Positions 16,528 through 24,732 of a stretch of DNA of 53,264 bases are shown one piece after another. Source of the DNA: an uncultured Prevotellaceae bacterium (GTDB lineage Bacteria; Bacteroidota; Bacteroidia; Bacteroidales; Bacteroidaceae); NCBI GenBank assembly GCA_902801375.1, contig CADCIB010000019.1, positions 1 through 53,264 on the forward strand, in the 5' to 3' direction. How positions within the stretch are numbered: the stretch's first letter is position 1; every line of letters begins with the position of its first letter. A program made the position numbers and the translations under genes. The notes below the pieces were generated by a model, which saw only the letters and a program-made list of their open reading frames with translations, made no database searches and was not told the origin of the DNA.

Positions 16528-17442
16528 TCAGAGGGTGAAGACATCGTTTTCGTGGGTCAGGAACGACTGGGGGAAAATGCGACGGGCTTCGTCGAGGAGG
16601 GGCTGCTCGTTGTCGTAGCGTGAACTATAGTGCCCTAAGAGCAGGCGTCGCACACCTGCATCGCGGGCCGTTGTGGCTGCCTGCGCAGCCGTGCTATGGA
16701 AGTATTTCGCGGCTTTCTCGCCCATCGGCTCGTCGTAGGTGGCCTCATGATAGAGCAGGTCGACCCCCTTCACCACTTCGGCCAGACGGGGCATGTAGCG
16801 CGTGTCGGAGCAATAGGCATAGGCGCGAGGGGCATCGGCGGGTGTCACCAGCTCGCTGTTTGGAATGACGATGCCGTCGGCGCGTGTCCAGTCGGCCCCG
16901 TTCTTGATGTTGTTGATCTGGCTTACGGGGATTTCCAGGTAGTCTATCATCTCGCGTCGGATGTGCGGCAGCGTGGGCTTCTCGCGGAAGAGGAAGCCGC
17001 AGCAGGGCACACGGTGGTCGAGCGGAATAGTCTGGATGGTGAGACTGCGGTCTTCGTAGACGACCTTCGCGCGAGTCGTATCCAACGCGTGGAACACCAC
17101 TTCGTACTCAATGTTGTCGCAGAACATCTTCTTTTGCAACAGCAGCAGCGGCTCCAGCTCAGCGGGAGCATAGACGTGAAGGGGTGTGGTGCGGCCCAAC
17201 AGCCCGAAGGTGCTCATCATGCCGATGAGCCCCAAACAGTGGTCGCCATGAAGGTGGGAGATGAGCACAGCTTGTATCTTCGAGAAGTGCATGTGGGCCT
17301 TGCGCAACTGCAGCTGCGTGCCCTCACCGCAGTCTACCATAAACTGTTTGCCGCGCAGACTCACCACCTGCGATGTAGGGTTGTGGCGCAGCGTGGGCAT
17401 CGCGCTCCCACAACCGAGTATGTACACCAAGAATGGTTGCAT
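16528..17442 (-). CDS. rnz: ribonuclease Z
   Basis: RNase Z (304 residues) is a metallo-beta-lactamase-fold endonuclease that trims the 3' end of tRNA precursors. The N-terminal 'VYILGCGSAMPTLRHNPTSQVV' and 'FMVDCGEGTQLQLRK' are family signatures, and the zinc motif is 'HLHGDH' (about 62-67). 'SDTR' and a final 'GHYSSRY' complete the metal site, and length matches bacterial RNase Z. The ORF can be read from a GTG at 17445, but ATG at 17442 shares its A with the TGA of the upstream lipoprotein (TGATG), a usual coupled arrangement, and is preferred. Last gene of the mazG run. Confidence 0.94.
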   Translation of the reverse strand: MQPFLVYILGCGSAMPTLRHNPTSQVVSLRGKQFMVDCGEGTQLQLRKAHMHFSKIQAVLISHLHGDHCLGLIGMMSTFGLLGRTTPLHVYAPAELEPLLLLQKKMFCDNIEYEVVFHALDTTRAKVVYEDRSLTIQTIPLDHRVPCCGFLFREKPTLPHIRREMIDYLEIPVSQINNIKNGADWTRADGIVIPNSELVTPADAPRAYAYCSDTRYMPRLAEVVKGVDLLYHEATYDEPMGEKAAKYFHSTAAQAATTARDAGVRRLLLGHYSSRYDNEQPLLDEARRIFPQSFLTHENDVFTL

Positions 17443-18026
17443 CACCTCATGCGTTTGTAGGTATAGATGCCATTGGCATTCTCCAGGTAGAGGCTGTCGG
17501 CACCGAGCTCATAGATATCGAAGGTATCGGCCGAGAGAACCAGGTGCCCGTTGCAGATTTTCCACTCGGTGAGTGGCTTCGGTTCGGTGACGTTCGAGAC
17601 AACCACCCCACCCTCTTGCAGCTCGAAGTTCTTGTCCAATGCTGTCCACTTGCCCAACAGCGTCGTGAGGTTCACCACCAGCTTTGCCTGTGGCTCACCT
17701 TCGTATTCTGAGCCAACAATGACCGCAAGCCGGTCGCCTGCTCCTAATCCGCCGCGCACACACGCTATCGTGTCGTTGTTAATGCCGAAACAGAGCGTAT
17801 CGCCCTCGTCGGTGATCAATTCAAGGGTGTGCATCGCAGTGCCTTCGCCGCAACGCCCGTAGAGCGTGGTGTCGACGACGGCAACGGTGTCGATGGCCAG
17901 CGAGTCGGCCACAGGACTGTCTTGCGGCGCTTTGTCCTTGCATGCGGTGAACAACAGGCAATAGCCCGACACGAATAACCAACTGATGGTGAACATCAGC
18001 CTAAGACCGTTCGTTCTCTTCTTCAT
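17442..18026 (-). CDS. lipoprotein of unknown function (lipocalin-like)
   Basis: This protein (194 residues from the ATG at 18026) has a lipoprotein signal with LFTAC (Cys29). The mature part is mostly predicted beta strand, with 'LGKWTALDKNFELQEGGVVVSN' and 'WKICNGHLVLSADTFDIYELGADSLYLEN', a pattern seen in lipocalin-like Bacteroidetes proteins. An upstream in-frame ATG at 18062 would overlap mazG by 62 bases and give a poor signal peptide; the chosen start still overlaps mazG by 26 bases. Function unknown. Confidence 0.75.
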   Translation of the reverse strand: MKKRTNGLRLMFTISWLFVSGYCLLFTACKDKAPQDSPVADSLAIDTVAVVDTTLYGRCGEGTAMHTLELITDEGDTLCFGINNDTIACVRGGLGAGDRLAVIVGSEYEGEPQAKLVVNLTTLLGKWTALDKNFELQEGGVVVSNVTEPKPLTEWKICNGHLVLSADTFDIYELGADSLYLENANGIYTYKRMR

Positions 18027-18843
18027 GATTCTCTTGTTTTTTAGCTTCATTCCACAATTCATCCATTTCTCCCAAGGTCATATCCGTCAAAGGTTTACCT
18101 ATCTTAATAGAATGCTCCTCAATATAGTTGAAACGGCGGATGAACTTCTGGTTGGTATGCTCCAATGCATTATCAGGATTCAAGTGGTAGAGGCGGGCTG
18201 CATTGATGACGGCAAAGAGGAAATCGCCCAGCTCACGGGTAGACTTTTCTTTATCCTCACGTTTCAGTTCTGCTTCCAGCTCATTCAACTCCTCGCGCAC
18301 TTTCTGCCACACGTCGGCCTTATCCTCCCAGTCGAAGCCTACGTTACGGGCTTTGTCCTGAATGCGGTAGGCCTTGATGAGCGAGGGCAGCGATGCTGGT
18401 ACCCCCGAGAGCACGCTCTTGTTGCCGTCCTTCTCGCGGAGCTTGATCTGTTCCCAGTTCTTAAGCACCTGGTCGGAAGTTTTGGCCTTTGTGAAATCGC
18501 CGCCTGCTCCCGTCTCCTCGTTCTTCGGCGGATAGACGTGCGGATGGCGGAAGATGAGTTTGTCGGCTTCCTTGTTGCATACATCAGCGATGTCGAACTG
18601 GCCCTGCTCCTGCCCGATGAGGGCGTAGAACATGACGTGCATGATGACATCGCCCAACTCTTTGCAGATGTTCTGCGTGTCGTTCTTGATGAGGGCGTCA
18701 CAAAGTTCGAACGTCTCTTCAATGGTGTTCGGGCGAAGGCTCTCGTTGGTCTGCTTGCGATCCCACGGGCATTCCACCCGCAGTTTGTCCAGCACATCGA
18801 GCAATCGCCCGAACGCCTCTAATTTCTCTTCTCTTGAATGCAC
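18001..18843 (-). CDS. mazG: nucleoside triphosphate pyrophosphohydrolase MazG
   Basis: The 280-residue enzyme hydrolyses NTPs to NMP and pyrophosphate, as a housecleaning or stress-related activity. Both halves of the duplicated MazG fold are intact: 'ETFELCDALI...CKELGDVIMHVMFYA' in the first and 'REELNELEAEL...TRELGDFLFAVINAA' in the second, giving the two EExxE/ExxD metal sites. 'CPWDRKQTNESLRPNTIEE' near the N-terminus is diagnostic. Start is a GTG at 18843; the in-frame TAA six bases upstream leaves no earlier start. It heads the mazG-lipoprotein-rnz run, behind the promoter at 18978-19009. Confidence 0.95.
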   Translation of the reverse strand: MHSREEKLEAFGRLLDVLDKLRVECPWDRKQTNESLRPNTIEETFELCDALIKNDTQNICKELGDVIMHVMFYALIGQEQGQFDIADVCNKEADKLIFRHPHVYPPKNEETGAGGDFTKAKTSDQVLKNWEQIKLREKDGNKSVLSGVPASLPSLIKAYRIQDKARNVGFDWEDKADVWQKVREELNELEAELKREDKEKSTRELGDFLFAVINAARLYHLNPDNALEHTNQKFIRRFNYIEEHSIKIGKPLTDMTLGEMDELWNEAKKQENHEEENERS

Positions 18844-18890
18844 TTTTTATTGACTATTTATAAATATTGTTTACAGAAATATCATTTACA

Positions 18891-18941
18891 CTACCACAAC
18901 TTCTTTCCGAGGCGCAGGTAGAAACCTTGGGGCTCTTTCAT
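18891..18941 (-). CDS. 16-codon ORF between promoter and mazG, resembling the end of a sorting tail
   Basis: The frame reads MKEPQGFYLRLGKKLW and stops (TAG at 18893-18891). The ATG lies about 30 bases after the predicted transcription start, where a first gene of an operon normally starts, and mazG follows 47 bases later. The peptide resembles the last residues of the sorting tails in this window (KGIYI..GKKV). It could be a leader peptide, a small protein, or the remnant of a lost secreted-protein gene now joined to a promoter. Too short to judge by composition. Confidence 0.3.
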   Translation of the reverse strand: MKEPQGFYLRLGKKLW

Positions 18942-18977
18942 GTTGAATGATATGAGATGAGGTTTATTTTTAGCTTG

Positions 18978-19009
18978 CAAATATAATACTTTTTCCAATA
19001 CTGACCAAA
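18978..19009 (-). promoter_or_regulatory. promoter of the mazG-lipoprotein-rnz operon
   Basis: Minus strand: TTTG (19009-19006), 20 bases, TATATTTG (18985-18978). The predicted start is near 18971. The first ATG met is that of the 16-codon ORF, not mazG. Confidence 0.78.
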
Positions 19010-19084
19010 GAAATCTAACAAAATATGGAAAAAGAGAAAAGTCTGCGATAAAATTCTGGCATGTCGTTAGAACTATTTTCACGA

Positions 19085-19128
19085 TAAACAAAAGACACGG
19101 AGCATGATGTAAATGCCCCGTGCCTTTT
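19085..19128 (-). terminator. intrinsic terminator after the choice-of-anchor protein gene
   Basis: The arms 19090-19105 and 19113-19128 pair over 16 bp with a 7-base loop. The two positions that mismatch on the plus strand become G-U pairs in minus-strand RNA, so the fold is perfect only for leftward transcription. The arm ends in TCTTTTG and continues TTTATC. It begins about 20 bases after the stop at 19149. Confidence 0.8.
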
Positions 19129-19148
19129 GCTAAAAGTCGCATCATCGA

Positions 19149-22100
19149 CTATCTGACAACGATTTTCTTCTTGTCTGAAATGATGATACCCTTGCCTGTT
19201 ATCTTACTGAGTTTGCGACCCTGCAGGTCGTAGATTTGAGAATCGGAGGTTGACTGCGTGGCAACGGATTCGATGGCGGTAGCACCGTCGCCCGTTATCT
19301 CGACCTCGTTGGAATAGGCAGCCTCACCCTTGTTGTAGACGGCTGTCACACGATAGCGGTCGCCCACTTTGCCGTCAGCATCGGTGAATTCCGGCGACGA
19401 CACTAGAGCACCATTCAGGGCTGTGCCGTTCTTGTAGACGTTGTAGCCGTAGAATATGGCTCCCGTCTGGGCGGCAAGCGTGTCGGGAGCGAAGGTGATG
19501 TCGTCAATCATAAAGCACCATTTGTCGTCGCTCACCTTTCGGATGGCGAAATGCTTCGTGCCCTGCGGCAGATTGTACTCATAATTCTTCCAGTCTGCCG
19601 TCGTTGTCGTGACGGGCGTCTGGTCGTAGGCCATAAAGTTGTTCACTTCTGAGCCGTTGGTGCTGATGTAGAGCTGGAAACTCTCTGGGAATTCCTCACT
19701 TCCGCTCTTGAGGTGATGGGCATAGAACGAAATTGTCTGTGCATTGCCAGAAAGTTCGGGCGAGATGAGCCAGTCGTCGCAGGGGCCCTGACAGGAGAAC
19801 GATGCGAGCAACTTACTGCCCGTGCGAGGTTTCCAAATCTCAGCGGAACTTCCTGTCATTCCCTTTTCTCCCGTAGCGTTGTTGGTCACCTCAGAGGGAT
19901 TGAACACGATATACGACATCACATAGCCTGGTACGGGGTAGCTATAGTTGGACAATCCGTAGACCACACCCATATCACCATCATGGAGCTGCCATTCGCC
20001 GAAGTTGACGGTGGTAAAGTCGTTGTAGTCTTCAAAACTTTCGGTCACCTGTCCATCGACCGTTCTCGGCTGGGCGGGAGCGTCCCAGGTGAGCTTCACG
20101 CCGTCGCCCTTCGTGGCTCTCAGGTTCGTGGCCACAGGAAGATTGGGCATCTTCACTTTGATGGGCTGCGCTTCGCTCTTGTTGTTCGACGCGACTTCAT
20201 CGTCGGCATACACCACCTCTACATAGAGTTCCGACTGGTCCTGCATGTCTATCGTGGGCTGCAGCGTAAGCATACTGTTGGCCTTTGCTCCAGCAGCAAC
20301 TGCCATTCCCATCGTCGTTCCTGCCTGCTTTCCGTCGATGTAGGCATTGAGCGTATAGCTTCCGTTGGCCACATCCACCAGTCCGAGGTTCTCCACCTCT
20401 GCCGTCATAAACTTCATCTCGCCCACCTTCACAACAGAAGGAGCGGATGCAATGCGCACGGTGAGGTCTTTCTCATGCTGGTCGATGATGCGGAGATTGT
20501 CGAGATAGATTACGTCGACGGTCGTTCCAGTCGTGGTTTCGAAAGCTACCTGCACATAGTCTTGTCCGGCACAACCTGTCAGCGGGATGGAGGCAAACTG
20601 CCAACTGCCCTGTTTGGAAGAATCGTTCACATCGATACTTCCAATGGTCTGCAATTCTCCATTGTGGTTGCACACTTTCACGTAGAGCGGTGTAGCCATC
20701 GAACCGACACAGAAATAGTAGAACATCAGCACGGGAGAGGAAGCATCCTTCATGGAGAGATTGCCTGAGAGCAAGGTTGCCGTCTCGCCACCCTCCTGTG
20801 CATTGAAGCCCATCATACCGTTGTCGTTGTCCTGATTGAAACGTTTGTCCAAGAAGGGAATCCATCGAGCTGTTGTGTTTCGGATGTCGGTACGCCAGAA
20901 GTTCTGCATCTTACCGTCGGCAAACGATTCTACGAAGGGCAGCGTGTATTGCTCACCGATGATTACGCTGTTCGTTCTTGCAGAGGCTCCCTTGCCCTGC
21001 TCATTCACAGGATTGACATCATAATATATGGCTCCCTGACCGTTGATGACCCAGTTCACCGCTACATTCATACCGATTTCGGCATACTCCTGCTCCTTCT
21101 TTTCTTTTGCTTCCTGAAGGTATTCTATGCCCACCTCGTCCTCAAACGACATCTGCGCATAACCAGTAGCAATCGGTTCGCTCTGATAAGCGCGGGTGAT
21201 GGTATAGCTGATGTTCTGCGTATCGATGTATCCTCCGTTCACACCTACGGTCGGAGCATCCCACGTCAGGGTGCTCACGCCTGCCTCATGGTCGTAGACC
21301 AGCTTCAGATTGGTGACGGGTCCCAATTGGTCGATGCCCACGTAAGCCTTCACTTCAGCTTCCGTACCCTCGCCCTTTTCGTTAGAGGGAACCACACGCC
21401 AGGTATGGAAACCGTTGCTCATTCCCTCGTCGGTGAAACTAAGTTGCTCACCAATTGCCGGGTTCTCGAAGGTTTTCACCAGTTGGTCGTCGCGCAGCAC
21501 TTCAATCTTTGTGATCGACGTCAAGTTTCCCCCATTGATAGACACGGTAGGAGCGGTGAAAGCCACCTCGGCCTGCAGAGCACCTTGCGCGCCAGGAATG
21601 GCGGTCAGGTTGGTGACACTTCCCGGCACACTTTGGTCGGCAGTCACTTCCACAACAACGCTCTTCAGATACAGACGGTTGGAATAGCCGTCGTCGGGAG
21701 TCTTGAAATGGAAGCCTATGAACTGCTCACCCGTTGCCGTAGCTTTAAAGATTACGGAAAACTCTTTGTCGCTCGTTGCAGTCAGCTCCATGTTATTCAT
21801 CAGTCCGACATTGAGCGCCGATACTTCAGCGGCATTGCCCATCATCACATCCAAAGCCTCAAAGCCCTCATTCTCAATGGAAACGACAAAAGAAAGCTTG
21901 TAGGTTTTACCTTCCTCCAAAGCCAGCGAAGGCGTGATGAGCCAGTCGTCGGCATCATAGTCGCGCGGACAAGATGCGGCGAGATAAAGGTCGTCATACA
22001 GCCACGTCTGATAGTCCTCGTTTTGGTCTATCACAGTGTAATTTTCAAACTCGGTGACATCATTGAACTGATTGTCCAGTAACGTCTGTCCCTGAACTGC

Positions 22101-22154
22101 CACAGCCATCAGGAGCAGCAGTAAGCCGAAAAGGCGTTTCAGATTTGTTGTCAT
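19149..22154 (-). CDS. large secreted choice-of-anchor J / Fn3 protein with sorting tail
   Basis: The 1001-residue protein has a signal peptide (to about residue 22) and three choice-of-anchor J (cleaved-adhesin-like) modules at about 25-170, 405-560 and 710-885. The first and third carry 'DDWLITP' and 'DDWLISP', the module's recurring signature. Fibronectin-III-like segments ('VTNLTAIPGAQGALQAEVAFTAPT', 'NLKLVYDHEAGVSTLTWDAPTVG') lie between them, as in gingipain adhesin regions and other Bacteroidetes surface proteins. The end 'IYDLQGRKLSKITGKGIIISDKKKIVVR' is a sorting tail. It starts 18 bases after the Omp28-like gene and shares its transcript. Probably an adhesin or carbohydrate/protein-binding surface protein; no catalytic residues seen. 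Confidence 0.82.
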   Translation of the reverse strand: MTTNLKRLFGLLLLLMAVAVQGQTLLDNQFNDVTEFENYTVIDQNEDYQTWLYDDLYLAASCPRDYDADDWLITPSLALEEGKTYKLSFVVSIENEGFEALDVMMGNAAEVSALNVGLMNNMELTATSDKEFSVIFKATATGEQFIGFHFKTPDDGYSNRLYLKSVVVEVTADQSVPGSVTNLTAIPGAQGALQAEVAFTAPTVSINGGNLTSITKIEVLRDDQLVKTFENPAIGEQLSFTDEGMSNGFHTWRVVPSNEKGEGTEAEVKAYVGIDQLGPVTNLKLVYDHEAGVSTLTWDAPTVGVNGGYIDTQNISYTITRAYQSEPIATGYAQMSFEDEVGIEYLQEAKEKKEQEYAEIGMNVAVNWVINGQGAIYYDVNPVNEQGKGASARTNSVIIGEQYTLPFVESFADGKMQNFWRTDIRNTTARWIPFLDKRFNQDNDNGMMGFNAQEGGETATLLSGNLSMKDASSPVLMFYYFCVGSMATPLYVKVCNHNGELQTIGSIDVNDSSKQGSWQFASIPLTGCAGQDYVQVAFETTTGTTVDVIYLDNLRIIDQHEKDLTVRIASAPSVVKVGEMKFMTAEVENLGLVDVANGSYTLNAYIDGKQAGTTMGMAVAAGAKANSMLTLQPTIDMQDQSELYVEVVYADDEVASNNKSEAQPIKVKMPNLPVATNLRATKGDGVKLTWDAPAQPRTVDGQVTESFEDYNDFTTVNFGEWQLHDGDMGVVYGLSNYSYPVPGYVMSYIVFNPSEVTNNATGEKGMTGSSAEIWKPRTGSKLLASFSCQGPCDDWLISPELSGNAQTISFYAHHLKSGSEEFPESFQLYISTNGSEVNNFMAYDQTPVTTTTADWKNYEYNLPQGTKHFAIRKVSDDKWCFMIDDITFAPDTLAAQTGAIFYGYNVYKNGTALNGALVSSPEFTDADGKVGDRYRVTAVYNKGEAAYSNEVEITGDGATAIESVATQSTSDSQIYDLQGRKLSKITGKGIIISDKKKIVVR

Positions 22155-22172
22155 CTTTTTGAATACTAAGTT

Positions 22173-23909
22173 TTATGGAATAAATAGTTTCTTGGTAGTA
22201 TTTCCTTTTTGAATATAGATTCCCCTGGTCGCGGGAGCTGTGCATTTCATGCCCTGAACATTGTACCATTCCGGTTCTCCTTCAGTTTCAACAGTCGCGA
22301 TGGCTGCAGGAACATCGGTTGTAATCTTCGCCTGAGTGGCATTCAACACCTTACCCGTAGGATAGTTAGTATCGGCATCGGCCTGCGCAACAACGAAGGC
22401 TACCACACGCATGTGATTCTGATTCCACCCAGACTGAAGGTCGAAGGTTGTCTGATAGGTGAAATGCGCATTCTCATCCCAAGTCGGCAAGACACCACGC
22501 GCGGGAGTGACGAAAGCACGGGTAATATTGTCGTGAATGGTCTTGTCGGGGTCACCCGCCTGCGGACGCGAGGACTTCACCTGGTCTTCTACGAGGAAGA
22601 TATGAAGCGTTGCTTTGGGGAAGAGCTCTGTGAACCAGGGCTTCCCCTCGCCTTCCACGTCGATGGTCAACACGTTCTGCTCTGCATGAGCTATTGCATC
22701 CAGTTGTAGGAAGGCTGGCAGAGAGGCCGCATAGTCGAACACGTTCTGTTCGAGTTCTTCCACAGTATAAGTGCCAATGGTGAAAGCGGGTGTCTCATTG
22801 CTTCCAAGCAATGTGCGGTCAACCATAATATAGGGATTGCCGTTCACGCCGAAGCGCGTCAGATTGCGGCTGGTCTCCAGCGTGAATTCATCCTCACGAT
22901 AGCCCACATGGTGGGTCACCCAGGCCACATCGGTGCGTTCCTCCACTACTTCTTCCAGCATACGGTCGACAGGCGGACAATTCACACAAAGCAATGAAGT
23001 GAAATGCTCCAATAGCATCATGCGTGGATACGAGCTGGTATATATATAAATAGGTACGCGTAAGACATCGTTGTCGGCATTGAGATCGCCAGCTTCTCCC
23101 GCGTCCACGCTCACCACCACCTCATGCCTGCCCTCTTCGAGAGATTCGAGAGGCAGCGTATGCGAGAAGCTTGCGGTCTGTTCGGGCAGCAACAGGGCAT
23201 TGAGCGCCAAAGTCTCCGTTTCACCATCATCGATGCTCACATGCAATTGTAAGCCTTCGATAGGGTTCGTTCCAGTGTTCACCACCGTTCCCTTCAATTG
23301 CACGGACTCTTCAGGCGTGAAGACGTTCTGATCGACCGTCAAGTCCATCATTGCCAGGTCGTTGTCGTAGGCTGTGCCTTCCACCACGCCCTGAATGAAC
23401 AGAATACCCAGTCCATGATCGTGATAATCGTTCCACTCATTGCCGATAGCCAGCCACGAGGTGTACTCGTTGCCTTCGCCATAAGCCAGGATACCCCAGA
23501 AAGAGGCAGGCTGTGTGGCCGTATAGCCGATGTAGAGATCATCTCCATCGATGGGCAACGGGCGGTTGAGGGTCACCTCGTTCCAGCCTGTCACCACTTC
23601 TGGCACACTCTGAATCACCTTCGAACTGGTGTCGAGCGACGTACGCACCCACACCGACACATTCTCAAAGCCTTCCATCACGGCAAAGCGTATCTTCGTG
23701 AGCTGACAGCCCTTATAACGCATCAGTTTGTTAGCCGGCAGCCGGATGGCCGCTGACATACGCATCTCTTGTTCGCTCAGGCTTACGGGTTTCATGTCGG
23801 CGGGCAATTCATTGGAGCAATAGCCCACGACATACTCATTTTGCGCAACAATAGGAAACACCGACAGCCAAAGCAAAGCCGTCAGGCACCATAGTTTTTT
23901 TATCATCAT
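22173..23909 (-). CDS. Omp28-like secreted protein with thioredoxin-fold CVNC motif and sorting tail
   Basis: This 578-residue protein has a signal peptide (to about residue 22), an N-terminal beta-sandwich (about 25-190), a CARDB-like domain (about 190-285) and then an Omp28-type domain beginning 'MMLLEHFTSLLCVNCPPVDRMLEE' (298-320). There the Cys308-Val-Asn-Cys311 pair occupies the place of a thioredoxin CxxC. Omp28 is an immunogenic surface protein of Porphyromonas gingivalis whose exact role is unclear. The C-terminus 'WYNVQGMKCTAPATRGIYIQKG' is a sorting tail. It lies 53 bases after deoD and 18 before the choice-of-anchor gene, on the same strand. Confidence 0.82.
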   Translation of the reverse strand: MMIKKLWCLTALLWLSVFPIVAQNEYVVGYCSNELPADMKPVSLSEQEMRMSAAIRLPANKLMRYKGCQLTKIRFAVMEGFENVSVWVRTSLDTSSKVIQSVPEVVTGWNEVTLNRPLPIDGDDLYIGYTATQPASFWGILAYGEGNEYTSWLAIGNEWNDYHDHGLGILFIQGVVEGTAYDNDLAMMDLTVDQNVFTPEESVQLKGTVVNTGTNPIEGLQLHVSIDDGETETLALNALLLPEQTASFSHTLPLESLEEGRHEVVVSVDAGEAGDLNADNDVLRVPIYIYTSSYPRMMLLEHFTSLLCVNCPPVDRMLEEVVEERTDVAWVTHHVGYREDEFTLETSRNLTRFGVNGNPYIMVDRTLLGSNETPAFTIGTYTVEELEQNVFDYAASLPAFLQLDAIAHAEQNVLTIDVEGEGKPWFTELFPKATLHIFLVEDQVKSSRPQAGDPDKTIHDNITRAFVTPARGVLPTWDENAHFTYQTTFDLQSGWNQNHMRVVAFVVAQADADTNYPTGKVLNATQAKITTDVPAAIATVETEGEPEWYNVQGMKCTAPATRGIYIQKGNTTKKLFIP

Positions 23910-23962
23910 TATACTTATATGTGTCTTGATTACGAATTGTCTGACTTTTCGCCTTTATAGAC

Positions 23963-24670
23963 TTATACGAGAGTGAAGGCCACGTCCATCATCTTCGTGA
24001 ACGTATTCTGGCGTTCTTCGGCCGTAGTGACCTCACCAGTCAGGATATGGTCGGAGATGGTGCAGATGGTCAAGGCCCGCCCACCGCTGTAGGCAGCGTT
24101 CATATAGAGAGCGGCGGCTTCCATTTCTACGGCCAGCACACCCATACTGATCCACTTGTCGTGGTGGGGGTTCACGTTGTAGAATACGTCCGACGAGAAC
24201 ACGTTGCCCACCATGTAGCGATAGCCAAAGCGGTCGCAGGCATCGGCAGCGCGACGCAGCAAGCCGAAATCGGCAATGGGTGCATACTGTCCAGGCATTT
24301 CATACTGATTGGCATAGCTGCTGTCGGTGCAGGCACCCTGTGCGATGACCAGGTCGCCCACATGCAAATCGGGATTGATGCTTCCGGCCGAACCCACGCG
24401 GATGATTTGCTTCACCCCGTAGAAGTTGAACAGCTCGTAACTGTAGATACCGATGCTGGGCAATCCCATTCCGTGCCCCATCACGCTGACGCGCTTTCCA
24501 TCGTGCATACCAGTGAAACCAAACATGTTCCTCACCTGATTGAACAGGACAGGATTCTCCAAAAACTTCTCCGCCATAAACTTCGCGCGGAGTGGGTCGC
24601 CCGCCATGATGACGGTCTCAGCAATTTCGCCATACTGTGCCCCGATGTGGGGCGTTGGTGTCTTACTCAT
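23963..24670 (-). CDS. deoD: purine-nucleoside phosphorylase (DeoD type)
   Basis: The hexameric-type phosphorylase (235 residues from the chosen start) cleaves purine (deoxy)ribonucleosides with phosphate. 'TPHIGAQYGEIAETVIMAGDPLRAKFMAE' at the N-terminus, 'VMGHGMGLPSIGIYSYEL', 'RVGSAGSINPDLHVGDLV' and 'GVLAVEMEAAALY' (nucleoside-binding Glu pair) are diagnostic. The frame extends nine codons upstream to 24697, but the family normally starts at MSTPHI-like sequence, so ATG 24670 is used. It lies 62 bases after the M3 peptidase gene. Confidence 0.95.
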   Translation of the reverse strand: MSKTPTPHIGAQYGEIAETVIMAGDPLRAKFMAEKFLENPVLFNQVRNMFGFTGMHDGKRVSVMGHGMGLPSIGIYSYELFNFYGVKQIIRVGSAGSINPDLHVGDLVIAQGACTDSSYANQYEMPGQYAPIADFGLLRRAADACDRFGYRYMVGNVFSSDVFYNVNPHHDKWISMGVLAVEMEAAALYMNAAYSGGRALTICTISDHILTGEVTTAEERQNTFTKMMDVAFTLV

Positions 24671-24732
24671 AAAGCTTTCTTTATTATCATTAAACAACTC
24701 CTAATTCCTAACTTATAGCCTAAACTCATTTA

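Larger units (their letters stand above)
18844..19148. other. gap between mazG and the choice-of-anchor protein gene
   Basis: This 305-base gap holds the 16-codon ORF (18891-18941), the mazG promoter (18978-19009) and the terminator of the gene to its right (19085-19128). An 84-codon minus-strand frame across the gap (18891-19145) crosses both the promoter and the terminator and is not taken as a gene. Confidence 0.7.

Noticed and set aside
18891-19145. 84-codon minus-strand frame after the choice-of-anchor gene
   Set aside because: It spans a terminator and a full promoter; only its last 16 codons are kept as a tentative short ORF.
20949-22082. 377-codon plus-strand frame opposite the choice-of-anchor gene
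   Set aside because: Shadow of a gene with clear domains; no own promoter or signal.
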